NCBI GenBank assembly: GCA_963971425.1
Contig: OZ020523.1
Location: 19,945,105 to 20,009,104, forward strand
DNA length: 64,000 nucleotides
Source: Bryoerythrophyllum caledonicum
Lineage: Eukaryota > Streptophyta > Bryopsida > Pottiales > Pottiaceae
Reading direction: 5' to 3'
This document shows, one piece after another, positions 34,445 to 45,720 of the stretch (within the stretch, counting starts at the first letter, position 1; every line of letters starts with the position of its first letter). The notes under the pieces are model-generated. The model did not search any database. It was given only the letters and a program-made list of their open reading frames with translations, and was not told the DNA's origin. The position numbers and the translations under genes are program-made.

Positions 34445-36910
34445 ATTTTGACACAATGATGTGTCGTCTGTGGGCTCTATAAGGGTTTATTCAGGTTTGG
34501 ATGGTGTCAAAATATAAGAGTCCCCTTTGGATTTTTCGATGTAGATTTGCATTTGTAGATGCTTGGTGGAAGTACGTTGTTTTTCTTTCAAATTTGGCTT
34601 TGAAGAAAAATATTTCGCCATCCAGAGCAGATTTTGGAAAGGGTAATTACGACAGTTGTGGTTCTATAAAGTGGTGAATATTTCTACTTTGAAGTTCAAC
34701 AAAGCATTATTTTAAGGTGGGCATCAGTAATTTTAAGTAAGTAGCAAGCCTCATGGTCTTATTGGAATACGTGTAGAAAATAATGTCTTTACTTCATTAA
34801 TTTATTGTTTTTCTAATAGTCGAGGGCATATCGATGTCATCCACCATTCGAATTTAATATCTAATGATCATTTTTTATTTTAGAAATTGAAATAGGTTTC
34901 GAAGTTAATGACTTCTATCTATATTCCTAGTCTTTGCAAAGTCCATTTCTCTTTTACCAAACACTTCCATTTCTTGTAAATTATGGCATGTAATGACCTA
35001 ATACAAGTTTAAACCTAGATCCATAAAACTCATGCAATGTGTCATAAAATATGCCATTATCTTGAGACAAAGTATTCTGACCTTGTCTTTGCACGGAAGA
35101 AAAAAACTGTATTTTTATGTTTTCAATGTCATCTTGTAGCAGTCAACCTGAAGATCCTCAAGGCGAGAAAATCCAAGTTTTGTTTCCCATTGGAACAGGG
35201 AGGCAATTTATTGTAACAGAATGTGTAAACAAAACAAACAGCACGATCTCAAACTTGTTGCCATACTCCATCCATTCCAACAGGGAGGCAATTTATTGCA
35301 ACATAATGTGTATGTGGGTGTGTGAAATGGAATCATTTTCTTTTCGTGGCAAGGTAAAGGGCAAATAGAAATGATAAAGGAACATGTTGGGAAGTTGCCT
35401 GGTTTGCAAAGAATGTGAGTCAGCCGAGAACCATCCGAGAGTCATCACAACACAACTCATGGTATGATGGGAGGCCAAAAATTGTTATGACCCATGTTCC
35501 TACTGGACAAGAGAGCGTTTCTTTTATAAAGAGTGGGAAAAATAGTTCGGGGAGAATTTGGGCTTAATCCCTAAAGGACCAAGTGTCACAAAATGGCAAA
35601 TTGAAGGTTTGGTCAGATTACTTTGGTGTCAATTTCTCATTGGTGGTCTTGCCTCAAAAGTCAAACAAGGGCCGGTTGGTTTTGGGTCATGCATGTGTTG
35701 ATTATCCATGGCATGTCTTCTCTCTTGTACTCGCTGCCACTACTGGCATTGGGCAAAGGAGGGCACCATATCTCACCTACTTAACAATACAATTATGGGC
35801 TCTAGTGGATTTTGAGCTTCTAAATTCCATATCAATTTGCCACCTTCCAGATTAAATTTGAAAAAATGTTTGTTGAGTTTCATTCCTAATTCCGCATCTT
35901 TCTACATAATTTTTTTTACATACCATGTCATTTGAGACCCCAACTAGCTTAAGTGATCAGAATTGGGTACTTCCACCTTAGATGTCAGACTCTGGGAGGT
36001 AGATTCTTCTCACATATTGTTTGAGTGCAAAATTTGATCGGAATTTGTTTTCATTGGATTCTTAAGAGCTTCTCTTTTCACCACCTATGTGTGGTGCAAT
36101 CCGCTCATTAAGGGCCTCTTACCTTGGAGTATGATATCACTGACAGCACATATTGTACCCTAGGGTCAAATTCTGCACTCTTGTGTCGAATAATTATTTA
36201 CTTCTAAAAATAGAGGTTGGATAAAGTTCTAGAATAGTATATTCTTCAAAATACTTTTTTCACCGTGTTCAAATTTTGATGTATGTACATCATTGTTCCA
36301 TGCCTCAAATAAATGAACTATTCAACTCCAATGTAGTACAATTGAGGTATATGGTATCTTGCACAACAACCTTAGAGTCAAGCATTTGGTGTTCAAACTA
36401 CAACAACTTATTTTCAATAAATCCAATGAAAAAGAAAAAGAAAACATCTCTACAATGAGAACTCATATATCTATATTAAATTATATACCCAAAAAGAGTC
36501 CTGCAAAATATCAATTTTGAGAACTTGCCTAAACTCGAAGTGTACCTTGTGGGTACAAATAGTCCCATAGGGATTAGGTCAAATTGTGCCATCATACATT
36601 TATCACATTCAATTAAAAGGAAAAAATCATCACAACTCTTGGTTGTACAAAAACATGTATCAGGCACTACAAACACAAACACCAAAGGGACAGCTGCACT
36701 TTGATATTTGCATTGGAGTTTGAGCAGATTTCATTCAATAAAGTGGTACGGTAACGACCAAACAGTGGTCAAAGTCCAGCAAAGTGCCATCTTCAACAGT
36801 CAATCACAGCTTAAGAAAAGGAACCAGCACCACTATTAGAGGCTTTGAAAATCAATATTTTAAGACTACAGTGACATATTCCTAGCGCAAATATAAAGAC
36901 AGGTTTGACT
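34445..36910. other. Palindrome spacer, about 2.5 kb, no recognised gene
   Basis: 34980-35110 resembles 56850-56985 (GACCTAATACAAG, CCATTATCTTGAGACAAAGT), a dispersed repeat. A + frame at 35583-35855 (90 codons) shows no domain, and 35117-35368 contains a repeated GGGAGGCAATTTATTG word. No intact gene is supported. Confidence 0.4.
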
Positions 36911-37665
36911 AAGCCCCAAATACCCTTGCAAATTTCACACCAAAAGCACTTCAAAACTGTTGACTCTATTGCAATGAGTAACTAAGGAAAGAAAAACGTT
37001 TATCTCTAGTTCAAAACTGTAGGTTCTCAATTAAGACCCATTGAGTAACATACTCACAAGATTCCATCAACTTTGACCGTACTAATTGAAAGATTATAGT
37101 GTTTGAAGTTGAGAAAGTGGTCTATTTTCATCCTTGCATTGAGTGGATTGGCAAACTTTGACTTCACTTGGTGTCATGTTTTTGCACTACTCATGGCCTA
37201 AATTCATTACCATCATGTTAATCATGATATTAGTTCCTTGTACACCAATTTTTAGAGATAGAAAAAGGATGTAGCATATTTTGTAAAAATTGTACAAGGA
37301 GAGGAGGTTCAAAAAGTGCCAATTCACGTTTTATTTTCTTGTGAATCTAATATGTGTTAGAATGATAATCCAAATGGTTAATAAGAAGGTAGCCACCATA
37401 AGTTGTTTTGGAAAAAATGAGAAGTTGAAAAATGAAGATCTCTAAGTTTAATGTGGACAAGAAGAAGTTTCTTTGGTCCCTTGCCCAACAAAATGTGACG
37501 ATGTGTGAAAATGTTTGACTTGGGTTGATATGCTATTTTTCACCACAGACAAGAATTTTTTTGACAGTATGAAAGGAAATTATATCACTTTCTAGTATTG
37601 AAAACCTCACATTGAACACAATGTCCTAGTGAAAGTTTTTGGAGTTGCCCGACTTGCCCGCACTT
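36911..37665 (-). mobile_element. TTAA-MITE copy E (mirror of D)
   Basis: Reverse complement of copy D. Its terminus reads GGTATTTGGGGCTTAG on the minus strand and differs from D only beyond the arm border at 36922. Confidence 0.65.
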
Positions 37666-40600
37666 GGGAAGTTTTAATTTGAGATGGCACGACTTTTTTT
37701 TCATAGCTCCAATGAGAATAAAAATTAGATTCCCATGCACCTCTTGTCTTCTTGCATCTTTGTAAAAAAATTCAAGAATCTTTTATATAAGCTGCAACTA
37801 TGGGAACGTGCCCGAGATTTGCAGAAACCCACCTTAAGACTTTTTTCATTTAGGGATGGAGGACCATGAAGTTTGCCCCAAAGAAAATCAAATTTTCTAT
37901 GTGCTCTCACATTAGTAAAATTAAATTCAATCATTTTGTTATCGACTTGATATCAAAAAGACCAACAATCTCATAACGCATGCATTATTCATACATTTAA
38001 CTAGCAATAAGTTAATGTTATTTGTGCACTTATTATTATGATATTAGGTGGACAAAATGTCTAGTCAACATTGATTTGATGCTATCTTGATACTTTGTTA
38101 TTATTTGGAGCATGTTATGTTGATGTAATTCTAATATAATTTTCATGTCATTTTCACTACTATCTATGTCATGTCATATTTGTTTTATGTTAATGTCAAT
38201 CTAACTCATGTCGATTTATGTCATTTCGATGAAATTTTATGCCATTGCAACGTGAATGTTACATCATTAGAATATGTGTTTTGTCACATGTTATGGTGAT
38301 GCCATTTTGACGTCAGTTCAACTTGAAATTCACTTTTTTCAGCCATTTCTTATATATAAACTAATTGTCATTAAAACATGGAATATTTTCAAGACAAACA
38401 GATACTTAACAACTATACTGTAACAAAAGATTGAAAAGAAGAATTTCCAGATAAAAAAGAGGTATGAGATAGGATCAGACTTGAAAATGAAAACTGTCAT
38501 CTTAAGGAAATAAAAAAAAGATTAGATAATGACATCTTGAGTCATATGGATACAGAGGCCAAGGTGGGATCCACCAAATCGTAACTACAAGCATGGACTC
38601 ATATATTCAATAAGAAAAATAACTCAAGATATTGTAAAAAAAGTGTACGGTGGGTCCCACGTGGGCCCCACATACTATTTATATCCGGTAGATCTTCACA
38701 CCAATGATCATATTTGCATTGTTGGAATTTCGATCCACAAAGCATCCATGTGGTGGGACCCACCGTACCATACTTCACCTTTGCTCCAAAGTCATCCAAT
38801 ATTCCATTCGGGTATAAGTTATGATGATACGAAGTTATGGGAAAAAGTAGTTAATATGAACTTCGTGTGGGCCCCACATGTTGTCGTGATGAAATATCTT
38901 GATTCTAATTTCATTATCTATTTTTGACCTTCTAATAGTGACTCAAACAAGTACAATGTTCAAATGATGGATTATAGGATTTTTTTAAGTGTTTGTTGAA
39001 AAATATTGCTAAATATAGATTCAATTTGGAAGTATATAAGGATCCAAGCTAACCTCGAGGATTCATTTGGTAGAAGAGTGTTTTGCTTCATAGGATTTCC
39101 GCATAGACTTGAAGGTCGTTTTGTTTTTTTTTTGAAGCGGTGGACGAAACGATGCGGTGGTTGATTGGCGTCCCGCGATCTTTGGGTTTTTTCTATCAAG
39201 ACATGTGCAAGGTATGTGAGCTTTCAAAGTTGTTGCGTAATTCCTTTGCGTAGAGGAAGAGGGGTCGAGGCCTCGACCCCTCCCTTGTGTTGTATGGCCT
39301 TGTGTTGTATGGCATGAGGGGTCGAGGCCTCGACCCCTCCTCTTTGTTGCATGGCAAGAGAGGTCGAGGGCCTCGACCCCTCCCTTTGTTGCATTGATTT
39401 TTCTTAACACCTAGAGTTTCTTGACAAAACCCGCCTTAAAAATGTAGATTCTGTTGTAGGGTGTAAAGGAGAAACTCCGGGTTTTTTTTTTCAAGTTTTG
39501 ACCGTAGGATCTTGAACACGACTGAGTCATTAACATGGCTGCAAAATTTCACATTTTTTGACCGTACGGATCGGAAGATTATAGCGTTTGAAATGTAGGA
39601 AGATGTCATTTTCTTTAATGCTTTGAGAGGATCAGCTGACTTTGACATCACTTGTTGTGAATTTTTTGCACTACACAATATGTTAATCTATTACAATCAT
39701 GTTGAACATGCAATCAACTCCTTGTTCACAAAATTTTAGAGGTTGGAGAGAGTTGTAGCATTTTCAAAAAAATTGTGCAAGGAGTGGAGGTTCAAGAACT
39801 ATCAATTCACGTTTTATTTTTTTGTGAACCTAATATGTTCTAGAATGAGAATCCGAATGGTCAATGGAAAGGTTTACACCACACAATGCCGTGGGGAAAA
39901 TAAAAAAGTAAAAACATGAAGATCACTAAGTTTTATGTGGAAAGGAAGAAGATTTTTTGGTACTTAGCCCGACAATGTGCGACAATGTGTGAAAATGTAT
40001 GACTTGGATTCATATGCTATTTCTCACTAAAGACAAGAGATTTTTCTTGACAACATGAAAGGAAATAATATTACTTGTCGTTGTTGAAAATATCACCTTC
40101 AATAGAGTGTCTTAGCAAAAGTTTTTGGAGTTGCCCGACGGGCCCGCTCTCACCATATGAACTTCAAAACCGTATGACTTTTTCATTAAATGTCGGATTG
40201 GGGAAAAACTTGGACTCACACAAAGCTTTTAGTAATGTCCATCTACGATAATTTTTTGAAAAAGAATGCTAAAGATTGACACAAGAGGAACCTGCCCGGT
40301 CCTTCAAGGTTAATCTTGGTAATTTAGGGGTCAAGGGTAGTCCCTCAACAAATTTTCCAAGTTGTGTGCAAGGTAGGACTTTGGGAGAAGGCCATTCCTT
40401 CTTGTGCGCTGAGTGTGTTGTTTGTGCTGGAAGGGCTCCATCAACTTAACGGTTCTAAGCGTAATTATCGTCTGATGTGGATGCGGAGCATCGGATGATG
40501 CTATTTGGGGAGACCAAGGAGCATGTGTGTTGTGGCATTATAATGGCAGAAATATTGCCATGTGTGATATTGGAGGGTGAGACATAGAAAAATAGAGTAG

Positions 40601-41045
40601 AAAATAGTATTTAGAAGGATATAGAAAATGGTATGTAGACGAGAATTTATGCATATTATTAGATATATATATATATATAAGGAAATAGAAATCTACGTAT
40701 CTTATATAAGACAGAATCTAGTGATGTTTAGTTCCTGATTGTGGATTTATTTTAGTTTTAGGAAGAGTAGATCAAAGTTGTAATATTTTTAGTATGCAAT
40801 GATATTATATAAAAATGACATGAAAGTGGTTGCATAAGTTGCAAAATGTATGGAGAACAATTGAAAAAAGTGATGTTGTGTCTTACCTTAAATTAAACAA
40901 TAGCTTTTATGTATGTGGTTACCAATCTCCTATATCTCCGCACACCCAAAAAAATTCATGGTTGCATTGATTTGGATGAGTGAACTATATGCAGCGAAGG
41001 AGTGAAGTAAAATTGACCAAGTGCATATTTAGCGAATTCCATGTT
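36922..41045. repeat. Right arm of the large palindrome (4124 bp)
   Basis: Reverse complement of 30310-34433 throughout the parts compared (constant coordinate sum 71355). The short palindromes mirror at 39259-39282 and 39316-39339. Confidence 0.95.
39404..40334 (-). mobile_element. TTAA-MITE copy F (mirror of C)
   Basis: Mirror image of 31021-31951 within the right arm; same ends and body. Confidence 0.7.
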
Positions 41046-42625
41046 TTCTGCTAAATGAAGGAGTGGTGATGTTGTTTTATGAATCTTTGTTTTTAGCTCT
41101 TTCCTCTCTGAATTGATTATAGTTTTGTGGAAAGCTATTTAGAAAGCATTTTTATCATTTTAGATGAAAATGGAGGTTAATATTCATAGTGTCTTTACTT
41201 TACAAATGGCCTTGTTATGTCTTGAAGAGCCTTAGAAATAGTAGGATAAATTCTCTATTGTGGGTGGAATTAGATGTTTGATTTGTTCTAAGTTATAGAT
41301 AATAATTTTCACGTAGACTTAGAATTATTTGCAAAGTCGCACGGAGCTTGAATAAGGTATCCACTCTTTGTTGATCATGATACTTTTTGTTTAATCTAAA
41401 TAGCTATTAAGCATGATGATCATTTAAGTAGAATGTATATTAATCAGAGAACATAACATTTTGTAGTCATAGTAGGCACCTTTGTTAGATAGAATATTTT
41501 ATAGAAGAATACTTGTATAGTAGGATCCAAAAAGTTTCCAACAATGTTTATGAATAGATACTTTGTTCAACTACATCTAGCCTCCTCAATCTGAATTGCA
41601 TGTCAAGTTTCTAATCAATTGCAATTTGTCAAGCTGTTAGTGGTCATTAATTTCCAGGATTGCTATCTTGTGAGCAGCGAGCGGCGAGCGGCGAGCGTAA
41701 AGCACTGAATTTTTGAAATTTTTTTAGTAGTGTTTTTTGATGAATTTGGAAAGGGTCGCCTATGGCCGTGGGTTCTATTTAAACTGTGTTGACATATGAA
41801 AAATAAACAGAAATTTACGACGACAATAGGCTTGGACATATGGAATTATGAGTAGTTTAGGATTGATTGCAACAATTCAATTGAAATTGGAAGGGACGCT
41901 TACGGGTGAGGATTTAGAGTTCAGGGTATTGCGACAAGGTAATAGACTAGGAAATACAATGGAAAAAACCGAATTTATATGGTTTAGGGTGGTGAACTTC
42001 TCCACCATAGTGTAAAGCAGCCCTTAGACAGATCACCCACATGTTTTATGACCCTACAATCCTATTTTTGGTAAAAAAATGTGACAAAGATGTCTAGATC
42101 AATGAGATTTGGATCAACTTTGAATTAATGCATCCCGATCTTCACAAACCGAACCGCTCTTGTTCATGACTCTACTCTAACGTCCAATTCTCCAAATCAT
42201 ACATTCGGCCTTGTTCAAAAACACACATCAGGGTTTTAAAATGAGTGTTATATTCCATGAATACTACACAAAGCTCTCGCCATGCACTTACATAACCCTA
42301 ATATCCCATCTCACTCCATCTAAGCTTCTCTATATCCTCTCCTAGCTCCTACCTTCGTACTGTTGTGTTCAAGAGATAGAGAGAGGCCTCGACCTAGGGC
42401 AAGACCCTCTACACCCCCAAAACCATAGTATTCTTCATCCGTCAAAAAATGGACGGAAACTGACAGGCTGGAATTTCATCTAATTGCCAAATTTCCATCG
42501 ATCCAGCCATGTTTTCATCTACACTTGCTTGTTCTTGCAAAAATTAACTACCCTACCTCCTTAACCTCCCATTTATCCGGTTAATAGTCCCCACTTCCCT
42601 AAACAAGCCCAAGTATTCACTTTCC
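41046..42625. other. Intergenic stretch with two repeat ends
   Basis: 41655-41700 is a fourth GAGCGGC-type end (GCTATCTTGTGAGCAGCGAG). 41996-42022 matches the right end of the 22709-23004 MITE (CTCCACCATAGTGTAAA). 42350-42625 is C-rich with no gene. The rest is AT-rich and unassigned. Confidence 0.45.
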
Positions 42626-43432
42626 TTAACCCCTAAAGGACCGATGTCCCTCGGAGGACATTTTGAATTTGGGTAAGGTACCACGTTCTCAATTCTAGGC
42701 ATTATTTTCTGAGATTTTTTAGTGAATGGCAAACTTTTGATTAGCTTTGCGTAGACACAAATTTCGTAGAATTCCGACTTACGATTCAAAAGTTACAATT
42801 TATTTTCACTTACATATACAAATAGTGCAGCAGTTTAGTGTGACATATCACAAATACTATCACCAAACTTTAATAACTTCTAAATTCAATAGAACTTGGA
42901 GTTTTTGTCCATTTAAAAGAAAGAAAATGTCCTCTTGGAAAGGAAATTGAGATCTTTGCATCTACCGTACAGATTTGTGAATTTCAAATATTTGAGAAGG
43001 ATATGATATATGAAAAATATAAAGTGTATTGTTGATTCTCGGCACATAGTTGCATTGCAGGATTTTTTAAGACATCTTCTACACCTCTTCTACTTCTAAA
43101 ATTTGGTGCACATGTGCCTAACATGATCTTTTTCAAGTTAACACAATAAAATCACGGCCCATAGTGCAAAAAGTTGCGTGGTCAAAGTTTGTTGAAGGTG
43201 TATAGTATGACCTGAAAAAGAGATTATGTTGCACTTCAAAGGCTGATATCTTTCAATCCGTGCGGTCAAACTTACCAAAATGTTTACCACACACTTTCAT
43301 ACAAGTCTAGTACAAGACCCTTCCGTTAAATTTTCAAAAAAATGATATTGTATCATTTTGTGTTGAATGTGCTAAAAATGGCAGTTTTGGAGTGTTTTTG
43401 AGGAAAAATTGCCTTGGTCCTTTAGGGGTTAA
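42626..43432 (+). mobile_element. TTAA-MITE, subfamily 2, copy 1
   Basis: Ends TTAACCCCTAAAGGACC (42626) and GGTCCTTTAGGGGTTAA (43432) form a perfect 17-bp inverted repeat including the TTAA. An internal hairpin (TGTCCCTCGGAGGACA) follows the left end. It shares the TTTCAATCCGTGCGGTCAAA block with subfamily 1. 807 bp, non-coding. Confidence 0.88.
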
Positions 43433-44210
43433 ATCTCCAAAGTATCTACTTCCCTCAAAGCCCCTAAGTATTCACTTCTCCAAGTCCCCAAAGTCCCCAC
43501 TTCCCCAAGTCCCCATGTCTTGACTTTCTTTAAAACTTATTTTGCACAATAAAGCTAAATTCTTTTAAAACCAAAAATATTTATTATACACAATCCAAAA
43601 CATGCTTCTATTAGTTGTTTTTATGGTGCATTATTGATGAAAATTGAACTATTCATTCTAAAAATCATTATTTTTCAAAACACAAATGTGCTCATATCAT
43701 ATATGCTAAAATCAACTTGGATTTGATGGATTCACTGAAAATAAATATGTAGAAATCCTAACTTTAGAATTGTGTGTGTAGCAATTTATTTTCTATTTTT
43801 TTGCCATAAGTCATATTCAATGAAAGAGCACATTCAAGTATTGAATTGCATGATCTTACAGTAAATGTCACGTTGCTTGTTGTGCAAAGTTTCAATAAGC
43901 AACTCAACTTCTTCCCTCAATTGTTTGGCATTGTTCTCGAGTTTCTTCGGAATAAATTGATTAGCTTGCAATTTCTCCATAGGAAGTACAAGCTGCGGCA
44001 AGTTGAAATACGACAACAACTTGTCAAATATTGCAAGGAGTTGAACCATTACGTTAAATTAAATTTAAAATTTGCTTCTTTGATGGTTTCTCCAATCCAT
44101 TTTGTTGTAATCAATGTCCATAGTCATTTCATAATCTTTCACAAAATCGCTTTTATGATTGTTGTGGATCTGCTAGTAATCATTGCAAAGAGATGGTTAC
44201 AAAACACAAA
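43433..44210. other. Spacer between two subfamily-2 MITEs
   Basis: 43440-43520 is a run of CAAGTCCCCA-type words. The minus strand 44049-43834 has a 71-codon frame with a leucine-rich helical stretch (AKQLREEVELLIETLHNKQR) that looks coding, but no family is recognised and no start or splice context fixes it. Confidence 0.35.
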
Positions 44211-45024
44211 TTAACCTCTAAAGGATCGAAGTCCCCTTGGGGACATTTTGAGTTTGGGTAAGATACCACGTTCTCAATTCTAGGGGTTATTTTCTGAGGT
44301 TTTTTGTTGAATGAACAACTATTGATTAGCTTTGCGTAGACACAAATTTTGTAGAATTCCGACTTACGATTCAAAAGTTACAATTTATTTTCATTTACAT
44401 ATATAAATAGTGCAACCGTTTAGTACAACATATCACAAATACTGTCACCAAACTTTAATTACTTCTAAATTCAATAGAAATTCGAGTTTTTGTCCATTTA
44501 AAAGAAGGAAAATGTCTTTTTGGAAAGGAGATTGAAATCTTTGCATCTACCATACGGATTTGTGAATTTCAAAAATTTGAGAAGGATATGATACATGAAA
44601 AATATAAAGTGTATTGTTAATTCTCAGCACATAGTTGCATTGCAGGATTTTTGAGGACATCTTCTACACCTCTTCTACTTCTAAAATTTGGTGCACATGT
44701 GCCTAACATGATCTTTTTCAAGTTAACACAATAAAAACACGGCTTGTAGTGCAAAAAGTTACCATAGAAGGTGGTCAAAGTTTGTTGAAGGTATTTAGTA
44801 TGACCTCAAAAAGAGATTATGTCTCACTTCAAAGGCTGATTTCTTTCAATACGTGCGGTCAAACTTACCAAAATTTTCACCACACACTTTTGTACAACTC
44901 TAGTACAAGATCCTACGGTTCAATTTCAGAAAATACATTTTGTATCATTTTGTGTTGAATGCGCTGAAAATGACAGTTTCGGAGTGATTTGGAGGAGAAA
45001 ATGTCTTGGTCCTTTGGGGGTTAA
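44211..45024 (+). mobile_element. TTAA-MITE, subfamily 2, copy 2
   Basis: Ends TTAACCTCTAAAGGATC (44211) and GGTCCTTTGGGGGTTAA (45024). The hairpin is GTCCCCTTGGGGAC. It aligns along its length with the copy at 42626-43432, with only small insertions/deletions. 814 bp, no protein. Confidence 0.88.
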
Positions 45025-45720
45025 GTTGAGCAACTGACAAAATTACTGCAGCTTTCCAGGAGCATTGATTCCACTCTTTATTGTTCTCATAAAATTTGCG
45101 TGCACTGCATGCAGCCTTTAAGGTCTAACAAAAGACGCCTTCAAAAGTACGTAGGTTTTGAAAGAATATTGCGCCTTTCACCACTGTCAAAAGCGTCCAA
45201 AAGAAGAATCTTTCCTATGCCAATAGACTATAAAAGTAAAGACACCTTATTGCAAATCATTTATTTTTGTATGGCTGCTACCTAAAGTGGGAAGGGAAGT
45301 CCATGTTAGACGTCTCTTTGGCAAGCGCAATTGTCCAAATTACCTCAAATTATTCCATCAAAATTATCTTTGTGTGTGAAGAATATTTGCAAGATTTTGG
45401 TTTGCGTTAAACATCACACGCTATTCATTGAATATATGAGCTTGCAAACGTTGAATTGCTAGAGAGCCCTTATGCATTAAAAATCCATAAAGCCACCATT
45501 GTTGTTCTAAAAATAGAAATGTTGCAAGCATTAATGTACTGTTGAATCTTGTTAGTGCTTTTAAAGACCAGAGTTGCACAATTGTGACTTTTGTACACTA
45601 AAAGACCGTATAGACAAATCATAGGCCGGGTGCAGTGGGAGCCCCATCATTAATTGCCTTCAACACTTTTTAATGGCTAGACCTTGTCTATGTAGACTTT
45701 CAACGTGCTAAACACCGTGG
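45025..45720. other. Intergenic stretch, no gene seen
   Basis: Ordinary AT-rich sequence. Minus frames around 45100-45250 show weak coding character only. Confidence 0.3.

Noticed and set aside
35583-35855. 90-codon ORF in the palindrome spacer
   Set aside because: No family resemblance and no splice or promoter context; kept only as unassigned sequence.
30301-41055. Target duplication (TTCT) flanking the palindrome
   Set aside because: TTCT occurs near both outer borders, but four AT-rich bases with an imprecise offset are too weak to support insertion as a transposon.
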